Source of the DNA: CAZRZN01 sp964604565
GTDB lineage: Bacteria > Pseudomonadota > Alphaproteobacteria > Rhodobacterales > Rhodobacteraceae
Direction of reading: 5' to 3'
Assembly: GCA_964604565.1 (NCBI GenBank)
Contig: CAZRZN010000196.1
Span: 1 to 8,396 of the forward strand
DNA length: 8,396 nt
Below, piece after piece: positions 1 to 6,003 of this stretch. The number at the start of each line of letters is the position of its first letter. Within the stretch, counting starts at the first letter, position 1. The notes under the pieces are model-generated. The model was not told where the DNA came from. It did not search any database and saw nothing but the letters and a program-made list of their open reading frames with translations. Both the position numbers and the translations under genes were made by a program.

Positions 1-617
1 TCATGTGCAAGTTCCGCAACAACGGCCAGACCTGCGTCTGCGCCAACCGGATCTACGTCCAGGACGGTATCTATGATGCCTTTGCCGAGAAGCTGGCCGC
101 GCGCGTGTCGGAGCTGAAAGTGGGCGATGGTCTGGACGACGGGACAGATCTGGGTCCGCTGATCTCCGAAGGGGCGATGGACAAGGTGCGCGACCATATC
201 GCGGACGCCAAGGCCAAGGGTGGCAAGGTGATCCTTGGCGGCGGTGCCCATGAGGCCGGCGCGATGTTTCACGAACCGACCATCGTGACCGGCGCCACCA
301 AGGACATGAAATTTGCGACCGAAGAAACCTTTGGCCCATTGGCCCCGCTTTTTCGGTTCAACGATGAGGATGAAGTTATCGAGATGGCCAACGACACGAT
401 TTTCGGCCTTGCCTCCTATTTCTATGCAAAGGACCTCAGCCGGGTTTATAAAGTGGCCGAGGCGCTGGAATACGGCATCGTCGGCGTGAACACCGGGATC
501 ATTTCGACCGAGGTCGCGCCCTTTGGCGGCGTGAAGCAATCCGGCCTTGGCCGGGAAGGCAGCCATCACGGGATAGAGGATTACCTTGAGATGAAATATG
601 TCTGCATGAGCGTCTGA
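1..617 (+). CDS. gabD: Succinate-semialdehyde dehydrogenase (NAD(P)+), GabD type, C-terminal part
   Basis: The enzyme oxidises succinate semialdehyde to succinate in the cytoplasm, the last step of the GABA shunt. Its 5' part lies outside the window; codons are complete from base 3 and 204 residues are visible. The catalytic cysteine is in NNGQTCVCANR (codon 33-35), with the second cysteine two residues later that GabD proteins carry. Other family marks are EETFGPLAPLF, the stretch EALEYGIVGVNTGIIS, FGGVKQSGLGREGS and the C-terminal GIEDYLEMKYVCM. From memory these match Escherichia coli GabD closely along the whole visible length, so I prefer GabD to a general aldehyde dehydrogenase. The stop at 615-617 is followed 3 bases later by the next start, suggesting co-transcription. 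The true substrate could be a related semialdehyde such as glutarate semialdehyde. Confidence 0.9.
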   Translation, partial: MCKFRNNGQTCVCANRIYVQDGIYDAFAEKLAARVSELKVGDGLDDGTDLGPLISEGAMDKVRDHIADAKAKGGKVILGGGAHEAGAMFHEPTIVTGATKDMKFATEETFGPLAPLFRFNDEDEVIEMANDTIFGLASYFYAKDLSRVYKVAEALEYGIVGVNTGIISTEVAPFGGVKQSGLGREGSHHGIEDYLEMKYVCMSV

Positions 618-620
618 CCG

Positions 621-983
621 ATGTCAGGCGGAACGGCGGATCCCGATGACGTATCCCCGGCCAAGATTGCAGCCTGGCGCGCCACAGCCCTGGGCGGTGA
701 CGGCACGCCATGGTTGCGCGCGGATCAGGCGCTGGTTCTGGCGCGGTCCGCACTGGCGCGTGGCGAAGGGGTCAGCATGATGGAGGCTGTGGCGCCCACC
801 TTCAAGGAACCGCCGCGCGATGTGTCTTGGGAGATCATTGGCGCGGACCCGACCGGCGAAAACTGGGAGGATCACCACGATCCGCGTCGCGCATTCGCCT
901 TGTTGCAGAGAAAGTTGCAGCAGGCGCGAAGGGACGGGGCGGTATTGCACTACAAGCTCTGGCTCGCGGCGGGCGAGACTTAG
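621..983 (+). CDS. Hypothetical protein, 120 aa, downstream of gabD
   Basis: I do not recognise this protein. It starts 3 bases after the gabD stop with no clear Shine-Dalgarno sequence, so it probably depends on translation of gabD. The product is soluble, with no signal peptide or membrane segment. The N-terminal half looks helical (AKIAAWRATAL, ADQALVLARSALARGEG), the middle holds an acidic, tryptophan-containing stretch (VSWEIIGADPTGENWEDHHD), and the end is a basic helix (ALLQRKLQQARRDG) followed by a short hydrophobic tail. Its reality is supported by the tight spacing and a composition like its neighbours. A longer frame starting at 710 overlaps it in another phase and runs to 1369; I judged that a shadow, but it is the main alternative. 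Confidence 0.6.
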   Translation: MSGGTADPDDVSPAKIAAWRATALGGDGTPWLRADQALVLARSALARGEGVSMMEAVAPTFKEPPRDVSWEIIGADPTGENWEDHHDPRRAFALLQRKLQQARRDGAVLHYKLWLAAGET

Positions 984-1395
984 CAGGACGCTTACCCCAG
1001 GCGCGTTCTACCTGGCGCGCACCGGCGGCGACCTCCGCGACCGAAATCGTTGCGAAATCCGTCATCTTGCACAAGGCGCTGACAACGGGACGTGGCATCC
1101 CCACATGGATCCAAGGTCGGCACGAGGACGGGCAATTCCGACGCTCCCAAACGATTGATGAAACAACCCCATCGCGTCACTCGGCGCCTTTCCGCATACC
1201 ACCGAAGACCTTGACCCGGGCGGAATGCGACAGAGTGGCGCCGCATCCAGGCTTGAAAAACCCTCGCACAGGCAGCACCATTGCTTTCGTGGCGATGGCG
1301 TCGCCGGCTCACGAAATCTCAACCTGTCCTGAACGCCGGGATCTTACTCTGTCCATGCCGGGCGGATGAGTGCCCGGCACCGCAGGAGGGGTTAA
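984..1395 (+). other. 412-base intergenic region before creatinase
   Basis: I see no convincing gene here. Several frames stay open on both strands, which is common at this G+C, but none has a ribosome binding site or a recognisable motif. There is a weak hairpin at 997-1015 (CCAGG/CCTGG) just after the upstream gene, and a better one at 1356-1379 in front of creatinase. I could not identify a convincing promoter. The creatinase promoter would be expected in this stretch. Confidence 0.5.
1356..1379 (+). promoter_or_regulatory. Inverted repeat just upstream of the creatinase ribosome binding site
   Basis: TGCCGGG at 1356-1362 is perfectly complementary to CCCGGCA at 1373-1379, with a 10-base loop. 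It ends 5 bases before the AGGAGGGG ribosome binding site. It could be an operator or a leader hairpin affecting creatinase expression. A 7-bp GC-rich repeat can also arise by chance in DNA of this composition. Confidence 0.3.
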
Positions 1396-2598
1396 ATGGA
1401 ACGTCCACAGCAGTATCGCTTTCATCAGGGGGAGCGTGCTCTTCCCTTCACCGCCGATGAATATGACTCGCGCCTCAAGGGGTTGCGGGAGGTCATGGCG
1501 CAATCGCATCTCGACGCGGTTGTCTTCACCTCAATGCACAATATCGCCTATTACTCGGGGTTTCTTTATTGTGCCTTCGGACGCCCCTATGGGCTTGTTG
1601 TCACCGCAGACCAAAGCGTGACGATCAGCGCGGGCATCGACGCCGCGCAACCCTGGCGCCGGTGCCATGGCGACAACATCACTTACACGGACTGGGAACG
1701 GAACAATTTCTGGCGGGCGATCGCCTCGGTCACCGGCCACGACAAGGCGGTGGGCTATGAAGCCGACCACATGACCTTGTCGCAAAAGGCGCTGATGGAC
1801 GATTTCTTGCGGCCGGAACGCGCCATCGACGTCGCCCCCGCCACAATGCGGCAGCGGATGCACAAATCTGACGCGGAAATCGCCCTGATCCGCGCCGGTG
1901 CGGCCGTGGCCGATGTGGGCGGCTACGCCATCCGGGACGCGATCAGGCCGGGCGTGCGCGAAATCGATGTGGCTATGGCAGGGCGCGACGCGATGGAACT
2001 GGAGATCGCCAAACGCTTTCCCGACGCGGAATACCGTGACACATGGGTCTGGTTCCAGTCGGGCATCAACACCGATGGGGCGCACAACCCGGTCACCGCC
2101 CGCGTGCTGCAACGGGGCGATATCCTGTCGCTCAATACCTTTCCGATGATCTCCGGCTATTACACGGCGCTGGAGCGCACTCTGTTCGTGCAAGAGGTGG
2201 ACGACACCTCCCGCCAGCTCTGGGAGGCCAATGTCGCCGCGCATGAATACGGCCAGACCCTGTTGCAGCCCGGTGCCAGCTGCGCCGAGATCACCCAGAA
2301 GATCAACGATTTCTTCGCGGAGCGCGACCTGCTGCAATATCGCAGCTTCGGCTATGGACATTCCTTCGGCCTGCTGTCGCATTACTACGGCCGCGAAGCC
2401 GGACTGGAATTGCGCGAGGACATCGACACTGTGCTGGAACCGGGCATGGTGATCTCGATGGAACCCATGCTGACCATTCCCGAAGGCCAGCCCGGCGCGG
2501 GCGGCTACCGTGAGCATGATATCCTCGTGATCACCGATACCGGACACGAGAATATTACCGGCTATCCCTATGGGCCGGAGTTCAACGTGGTGGGCTGA
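1396..2598 (+). CDS. Creatinase (creatine amidinohydrolase), M24 pita-bread fold
   Basis: Creatinase hydrolyses creatine to sarcosine and urea in the cytoplasm, without a metal although its fold is that of M24 aminopeptidases. The 400-residue product is close to the usual 400-410. Residues match those of Pseudomonas putida creatinase with a constant offset of two: catalytic His230 (NTDGAHNP; His232 there), Glu260 (YYTALERT; Glu262), Glu356 (VISMEPM; Glu358), and the substrate-carboxylate region around Phe61/Arg63 (CAFGRPY) and Arg333 (YYGREAGLE). The N-terminal domain spans about 1-155 and the catalytic domain about 156-400. The start is fixed by AGGAGGGG at 1384-1391, 4 bases before ATG. A strong hairpin follows the stop, so it is probably the last or only gene of its transcript. 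Roseobacter genomes can carry creatinase paralogs, so the natural substrate may be another guanidino acid. Confidence 0.92.
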   Translation: MERPQQYRFHQGERALPFTADEYDSRLKGLREVMAQSHLDAVVFTSMHNIAYYSGFLYCAFGRPYGLVVTADQSVTISAGIDAAQPWRRCHGDNITYTDWERNNFWRAIASVTGHDKAVGYEADHMTLSQKALMDDFLRPERAIDVAPATMRQRMHKSDAEIALIRAGAAVADVGGYAIRDAIRPGVREIDVAMAGRDAMELEIAKRFPDAEYRDTWVWFQSGINTDGAHNPVTARVLQRGDILSLNTFPMISGYYTALERTLFVQEVDDTSRQLWEANVAAHEYGQTLLQPGASCAEITQKINDFFAERDLLQYRSFGYGHSFGLLSHYYGREAGLELREDIDTVLEPGMVISMEPMLTIPEGQPGAGGYREHDILVITDTGHENITGYPYGPEFNVVG

Positions 2599-2609
2599 CG
2601 ATCAATCTA

Positions 2610-2642
2610 TCAATCCCGCGCGGGACATGCGCGCGGGATTGA
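2610..2642 (+). terminator. Hairpin terminator after creatinase
   Basis: A perfect 13-bp stem (2610-2622 pairing with 2630-2642, TCAATCCCGCGCG and its complement) encloses a 7-base loop, starting 12 bases after the creatinase stop. There is no T-tract behind it, so it would act as a hairpin-only terminator or a 3'-end stabiliser. Its position and perfection make chance unlikely. Confidence 0.65.
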
Positions 2643-2673
2643 CGGAAACGCGCCGCTCCCCATCTTATGGCGC

Positions 2674-3006
2674 ATGATCCTTTCGCTTCTCCTGCCGATC
2701 TGCCTGTTGGGCACTCTGGCCATTCTCGTGCCGCGTATGCTGGAGCGAGTCATGCCCGAAAGCCTCACCGGTATCGTTCTGACGGCCATCCTGTCCGCAG
2801 CGCTGCTGTGGGTGATTTCATCTGCCGGTTTCGGCATTCTGTATGCGTTGGAGGATGCGCGCGTGCTTGCACTCGTGGCCAATACCCCCTCTGCCGGGGT
2901 TGGCCATTTCTTGCGACTGGGTGCGAACGCGGCCCTGATCTGGGGGCCGGTGCTCTTGCTGGTGGTCACCACCTCCCCCCGACGCTGGAAATCCGCCATC
3001 TGGTGA
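2674..3006 (+). CDS. Small integral membrane protein, 110 aa, unknown function
   Basis: I cannot name this protein. It is very hydrophobic, with likely membrane segments at about residues 2-20, 31-59 and 82-100, separated by a short charged turn (PRMLERVMPES) and a loop containing YALEDARVLALVANTPS. The C-terminus is short and basic (SPRRWKSAIW), probably cytoplasmic. ATG at 2674 is the only reasonable start in this frame; no good Shine-Dalgarno sequence precedes it. An overlapping frame from 2667 to 3059 has a protein-unlike composition and is rejected. It is followed after 97 bases by two more membrane-protein genes on the same strand. In related genomes, as I recall, small membrane proteins cluster with DUF1523, but co-function is inference. 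Confidence 0.65.
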   Translation: MILSLLLPICLLGTLAILVPRMLERVMPESLTGIVLTAILSAALLWVISSAGFGILYALEDARVLALVANTPSAGVGHFLRLGANAALIWGPVLLLVVTTSPRRWKSAIW

Positions 3007-3090
3007 CAGATGGCACGCTTTTCCCGGACAACCGCGGGATTCCCCGTATTCTTCGTTGATTTTTTTGGTGGACCGTATCAGGTCATCCTA

Positions 3091-3097
3091 GAGGAGG
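3091..3097 (+). promoter_or_regulatory. Strong ribosome binding site of the 89-aa membrane protein
   Basis: GAGGAGG lies 6 bases before ATG 3104 and decides that start. A run of seven T (3060-3066) sits about 30 bases upstream, behind a weak 5-bp TCCCG/CGGGA repeat; it might be a leaky terminator after the preceding gene or part of a promoter, but neither has convincing boxes. Confidence 0.6.
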
Positions 3098-3103
3098 ACG
3101 GCG

Positions 3104-3373
3104 ATGATTGCAATTGCACGGTTCCTGATCATGGCAGCGGTCGTACTCACGGTGGTCTACGGATCGCTGTGGTTCTACCTGCGCGCCAGGCGCCGCGACA
3201 TGCTTGAGACAGATTGGGCCGCCGAGCCCGGCGAAACCAAGTCTCAGGAGGAGTATGTGCGCGACAATCTTGCAGAGTTCGACCGCCGCAGGCATCGGAC
3301 ACTGGTGGTTCTGGTCTATATCGTGCCACTGTGTCTTGTGACCCTGATCGTGTATCTGACCAATTTCCACTGA
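3104..3373 (+). CDS. Small two-helix membrane protein, 89 aa, paired with DUF1523 gene
   Basis: The protein has a membrane segment at about residues 3-25, a charged central domain of about 38 residues (RARRRDMLETDW through EFDRRRHR), a second membrane segment at about 66-86, and a very short tail (YLTNFH). Basic residues after the first helix and before the second suggest that the central domain is cytoplasmic with both termini outside. From memory, proteins of this shape, ending in a similar TNF tail, commonly precede DUF1523 genes in Rhodobacteraceae and are sometimes labelled as efflux-pump related; I see no evidence for transport. The next gene starts only 13 bases later, so the two are almost certainly one transcript. 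Confidence 0.8.
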   Translation: MIAIARFLIMAAVVLTVVYGSLWFYLRARRRDMLETDWAAEPGETKSQEEYVRDNLAEFDRRRHRTLVVLVYIVPLCLVTLIVYLTNFH

Positions 3374-3386
3374 AAGGCGCCCGGGC

Positions 3387-4001
3387 ATGAAATATGTGAA
3401 ATGGACCTTTGTCGCCCTGTTCTGGACGCTTGTGTTTGCCTTTCTGCATTACACTCTGCCGCAGCACGATGTCGCCCGCATTACGGATACGCTGGAATCG
3501 CGGGTGAACCCGGGAGAGAACAGCTGGTTCTGGGCGCAGGCGGAAACGGGCAACGATCCGACCGCGCAACGCGATGTGTTCTTCATCCAGACCCGACGCG
3601 CGGACGACAGTGTCATGGTCTACCGCAACGAAGACACGGGGTGGGGTTGGCCGCCGTATTTCAAGTTCGATACGGCAAACCTGCAGGCAGAGGCGGCCGA
3701 CCTTCGATCCACATCCGCGACCCCGCAATGGGTGGTCATCCGGCACTACGGCTGGCGCAACGAATTCATCAGCATCTACCCAAACGCGATTTCCATCCGG
3801 GAGGTGGATAGTCCGGATGTGACGATCATTCCTTGGCTGAACATCATCATCCTCGTGGCGCTGACAGCGGCAGGTTGGGCGCTGCGCGTGCGATGGATGC
3901 GGTTCTGGAGAAAGCGGGTCGATCCGGTGCTCGACGTTGCGGGAGACAAGCTGGACGACGGAAACGCCCGGCTGAAAGGACTTTTCCAACGCTCGAATTA
4001 A
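3387..4001 (+). CDS. DUF1523 family membrane protein, 204 aa
   Basis: I recognise this as a DUF1523 protein, a family of unknown function best represented in Rhodobacterales. It has an N-terminal membrane segment or uncleaved signal anchor (about residues 5-25), a domain of about 120 residues with the motifs LPQHDVARI, TGWGWPPYFKFDTANLQ and VIRHYGWRNEF, a second membrane segment at about 147-167, and a basic cytoplasmic tail (RVRWMRFWRKR). The middle domain is predicted to be periplasmic because the flanking positive residues lie at the two ends. GAAAGG at 3372-3377 is a weak ribosome binding site 9 bases before the start. The family is known to me mainly by its conservation; its role is open. 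Confidence 0.85.
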   Translation: MKYVKWTFVALFWTLVFAFLHYTLPQHDVARITDTLESRVNPGENSWFWAQAETGNDPTAQRDVFFIQTRRADDSVMVYRNEDTGWGWPPYFKFDTANLQAEAADLRSTSATPQWVVIRHYGWRNEFISIYPNAISIREVDSPDVTIIPWLNIIILVALTAAGWALRVRWMRFWRKRVDPVLDVAGDKLDDGNARLKGLFQRSN

Positions 4002-4026
4002 GGGGGAGCATTGGTCCGTAAGAATG

Positions 4027-4512
4027 TCAGCCTTTCGGTTTCACGCCTTGTGCCCTCAAGAGTGCGCTTAACCATATCTGGAAGAGGGGCTCTGCCCCTC
4101 GGCACGCTTCGATGTCCTGTAGGCAGAGGCTGGTTCTGAAAGCCTTTTGGATATCTCGTAAATTACGTTTCAACTTTGGCATTTCCTTTTCGATGAACCG
4201 CTTAGGAAAATATGAGACGTTCTGACCAATCTTGTGTTGGACTGCCCGAAAAGGCGGCTCTGGTGCTTCCCAGAACGCGGACTCTGAAAGCTTGGCGGGC
4301 CGGCCTCTGAACTTCGAAGAGATATCGACTTAACTGGATTTGGAAGCCGACAGTCGCGCATGGCTGCGAGGCGCAGCATCTCGTGCGGTTGATGATGACC
4401 GGTCTGCCTCGGGACGATTGATGGACGACTTGAACAATGCGTAGGTCCCGTGGAGGGGCCTTTGATGCTCTGGCAGCGCGAGAAACCCCGGGCGGGCCCG
4501 AGGGTATCGCAC
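4027..4512 (-). pseudogene. Possible decayed gene: 162-codon frame with one in-frame stop
   Basis: On the minus strand one phase is open from 4512 (GTG) to 4330, meets TAA at 4332-4330, then stays open from 4329 to TGA at 4029-4027. The second part, 100 codons, has no usable start but a protein-like composition: FRGRPAKLSESAFW, then EPPFRAVQHKIGQNVSYF, a basic helix (PKRFIEKEMPKLKRNLRDI) and a hydrophobic stretch (LFQIWLSALL) near the end. Codon choice is less G+C rich than in neighbouring genes. I recognise no family. It may be a remnant of a transferred gene, or chance; the lack of start and ribosome binding site means it is unlikely to be expressed. Confidence 0.25.
4084..4100 (+). terminator. 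Hairpin behind the DUF1523 gene
   Basis: GAGGGGC (4084-4090) pairs perfectly with GCCCCTC (4094-4100) around a 3-base loop. It lies 82 bases after the DUF1523 stop and has no T-tract. It is the best candidate for the end of the membrane-protein transcript. Confidence 0.4.
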
Positions 4513-4615
4513 GTCGTGAAAAAGATTATGCCCTTGATCCGGCGATTTGGTCAGGTCAGGTAAATCACCAATGTCATGGAAGACAGGCGCGTATGATCTA
4601 CAAATCGATCAAAGC

Positions 4616-4666
4616 CCGTAGGACGTGGCGTCCTGCGGAGGCAGCGGCCAATCCGGCCGGCTTTTT
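4616..4666 (+). terminator. Two adjacent hairpins followed by a T-tract
   Basis: Hairpin 1 has a 10-bp stem (4616-4625 with 4629-4638, one G-T pair at 4619/4635) and loop TGG. Hairpin 2 has a 5-bp stem (4645-4649 with 4655-4659) and loop AATCC. Then comes GCTTTTT (4660-4666). On the plus strand this is the most textbook intrinsic terminator in the window, yet no plus-strand gene lies within 600 bases upstream. It could close read-through from the membrane genes or be the 3' end of an unannotated small RNA. Confidence 0.45.
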
Positions 4667-4924
4667 CCCTGATGGAATGAAAGCGTTGGATCGATCTTAC
4701 CGTCACAGATAACCAAACGCAGGTTCTTTGGGATCTCTTCCCTTGCTTTCTCTTGAGATGATTGGATGCGGTCAAGGTCGGGCAGGGTGACCTCCGGTAC
4801 CGCCGTCCGGCAAAGTTTCACCGCTCTATCTTCTGCCGCCTGCTCCTGACGCGAAACCCGTCTTGTGGTCAGCAAGACAGGTGAAAGAAACCAACCGAGG
4901 CTGCGTTGGATCGCGCGACCGGCT

Positions 4925-5059
4925 TTAGTTGCTGGCCGCCAGATGCGTGCGGACCGTGTGGGGCATGAGTGACCATTGCCTCGCCATGTCGTGATGGCTT
5001 TTGCGAGGTGCATGATCCTTGGCAATCTGCGCCTCACTCGACCACCTTGGCTGATTGGG
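4925..5059 (-). pseudogene. Relic of a LuxR-type helix-turn-helix, in frame behind the regulator's stop
   Basis: Reading the minus strand on past the TGA stop of the LuxR/GAF gene (5062-5060) in the same phase gives 44 codons before TAA at 4927-4925. Thirty-three of them align without gaps to residues 34-66 of the intact HTH, with 17 identities, including the end of the recognition helix: PHTVRTHLA in the relic and PSTVRTHLA in the gene. The scissor turns and hydrophobic core are worn (for example Leu to Trp, Ala to Met), and homology ends before the expected VYRKL continuation. There is no start codon. It is most simply read as the remains of a second, related regulator or a duplicated domain. 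Confidence 0.55.
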
Positions 5060-5935
5060 TCATGTCTCAGCCGTGCGCACGAGGCTGATCAACCGTGCGT
5101 TTTCCAGTGCGATCACGCTTTGATCCGCAAAACCGCCCGCCAGCCTGAGCGTATCCTTTGAAAAGGGACGCACTGTCTGGCGATAAATGCAGAATGCGCC
5201 AACAAGACTTTCGGCCGCAAGCATCGGGATGGCCGCAAAGGACCGCGCGCCGCCAAGGTCGGCCGTCGCAAAACGCAAGGGATCGTTGGAACGGTAGATT
5301 GCCTCGGATTTCACGTCGATGATGTTCACCACCTGCCGGTGCGCAATCATGCGGCCCAGACCGGTTTGAGGACTGACCGTGAAGGTGCCATTGTCATCAA
5401 GCCATTCCTGAAACGTTTCAGGGATACCGAGAGCGAAACCGGCCCGGAACCGGCTGTTGCCGAGATAGTCGAACAGGATACCGAATTCCGCGTCACACAT
5501 CTCGAGCGTGTAGTTCAGGACTCGCGGCATCACGACGTCCAGATCGCCCTGGCATGACCCGATGATCCTCAACACCTCGCTCAAGGCTTTTTCGCGGTTG
5601 ATCGCCTCTTCGAGGCTCAGGGCAAGTTCGGAAATGATCGCGCTGAGTTCGGATTCGCTGCGCGGTTCGGGCCCATGCCCGTTCAGCCGTGTCGCCAATT
5701 CAAGCTTTGAGGATACCTGAAGCTTGCGATACACGGTCGCCAGATGTGTGCGCACTGTCGACGGTGCAAGACACAGCGCCTCTGCAATGTCTTGATAGCT
5801 CGCCCCTGACGCATAGGTTTGCGCGATTTGCTGCTCTCTCGGGCTAAGAATGCTTTGCTCAACCACGCGCCTCGGCTCCTGTGCTTCAAGTCCGGTAAAA
5901 ACAGCCTGAGCCGTCTTGCGATGACGATGGGCCAT
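5060..5935 (-). CDS. Transcriptional regulator: N-terminal LuxR-type HTH plus GAF domain
   Basis: The 291-residue product has a LuxR/GerE helix-turn-helix at about residues 28-84 (ILSPREQQIAQ, then APSTVRTHLATVYRKLQVSSKLEL), a helical linker at 95-125 that probably forms a coiled coil, and a GAF sensor domain at about 125-280 ending in GGFADQSVIALENARLI. GAF domains bind small molecules or tetrapyrroles; the ligand cannot be read here. HTH at the N-terminus is the reverse of the usual LuxR order but is seen in Rhodobacteraceae multidomain regulators, where a kinase or cyclase domain often follows GAF. Here the protein stops 11 residues after the GAF helix, so it may be shortened. The frame is open to 6184 but that would overlap the divergent gene. 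ATG 5935 lacks a Shine-Dalgarno sequence; GTG 5866 has AGGAG 9 bases upstream and is the main alternative (268 residues). Confidence 0.85.
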   Translation of the reverse strand: MAHRHRKTAQAVFTGLEAQEPRRVVEQSILSPREQQIAQTYASGASYQDIAEALCLAPSTVRTHLATVYRKLQVSSKLELATRLNGHGPEPRSESELSAIISELALSLEEAINREKALSEVLRIIGSCQGDLDVVMPRVLNYTLEMCDAEFGILFDYLGNSRFRAGFALGIPETFQEWLDDNGTFTVSPQTGLGRMIAHRQVVNIIDVKSEAIYRSNDPLRFATADLGGARSFAAIPMLAAESLVGAFCIYRQTVRPFSKDTLRLAGGFADQSVIALENARLISLVRTAET

Positions 5936-5980
5936 CCAGATGCAGGAGGCGAATACTGCATGACTGAAACTTGATTTACT

Positions 5981-6003
5981 ACATCTGCACGATGTCCCGA
6001 CAT
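5981..6003. promoter_or_regulatory. Overlapping palindromes in the divergent intergenic region, possible operator
   Basis: ACATC-TGCAC-GATGT (5981-5995) and ATGTC-CC-GACAT (5992-6003) are two inverted repeats that share the ATGT at 5992-5995. They sit midway between the divergent regulator and NTF2-like genes. On the minus strand TTGACA (6033-6028) could be a -35 box of the regulator, which would place the palindromes over its promoter, but I find no good -10 box. Binding by the LuxR/GAF protein is inference. Confidence 0.35.

Larger units (their letters stand above)
4002..5059. other. Gene-poor, degraded region of about 1 kb
   Basis: No intact gene with start, ribosome binding site and family signature is visible. 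The stretch holds a terminator-like hairpin (4084-4100), an AT-rich patch (about 38% G+C at 4141-4200 by my count, against about 60% or more in the genes), a broken minus-strand frame (4027-4512), a hairpin pair with a T-tract (4616-4666), an unconvincing 142-codon minus frame (4609-5037), and an HTH relic (4925-5059). The picture is a scar of decaying genes. I found no inverted-repeat pair or transposase motif that would name a mobile element. Confidence 0.6.

Noticed and set aside
1087..1101. Hairpin GGGACGTGGCATCCC resembling the loop of the hairpin at 4620-4634
   Set aside because: The shared core is only about 9 bases and the stem has a mismatch; likely coincidence, not a repeat family.
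710..1369. 219-codon plus-strand frame overlapping the 120-aa gene
   Set aside because: It begins inside the 120-aa gene in another phase, without a ribosome binding site; arginine and glycine rich at the start. Kept only as an alternative for the gap 984-1369.
1531..2547. 338-codon minus-strand frame opposite creatinase
   Set aside because: It lies wholly inside the well supported creatinase gene; its histidine-, aspartate- and arginine-rich composition is that of an antisense shadow in G+C-rich DNA.
1396..2598. M24-type DMSP lyase (DddP) or Xaa-Pro aminopeptidase for this gene
   Set aside because: The creatinase-specific residues (His230, Glu260, Glu356, Arg63, Arg333) and overall sequence fit creatinase, not the metal-binding set of aminopeptidases or DddP.
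3147..3989. 280-codon minus-strand frame opposite the 89-aa and DUF1523 genes
   Set aside because: Composition is low-complexity, rich in Arg, His and Pro, with no domain, and both plus-strand genes have clear membrane topology and spacing.
4609..5037. 142-codon minus-strand frame downstream of the regulator
   Set aside because: Part of it reads like a protein (around 4640-4850), but it has no recognisable domain, runs across the HTH relic in a different phase and includes the hairpin pair at 4616-4666; I could not support it as a gene.
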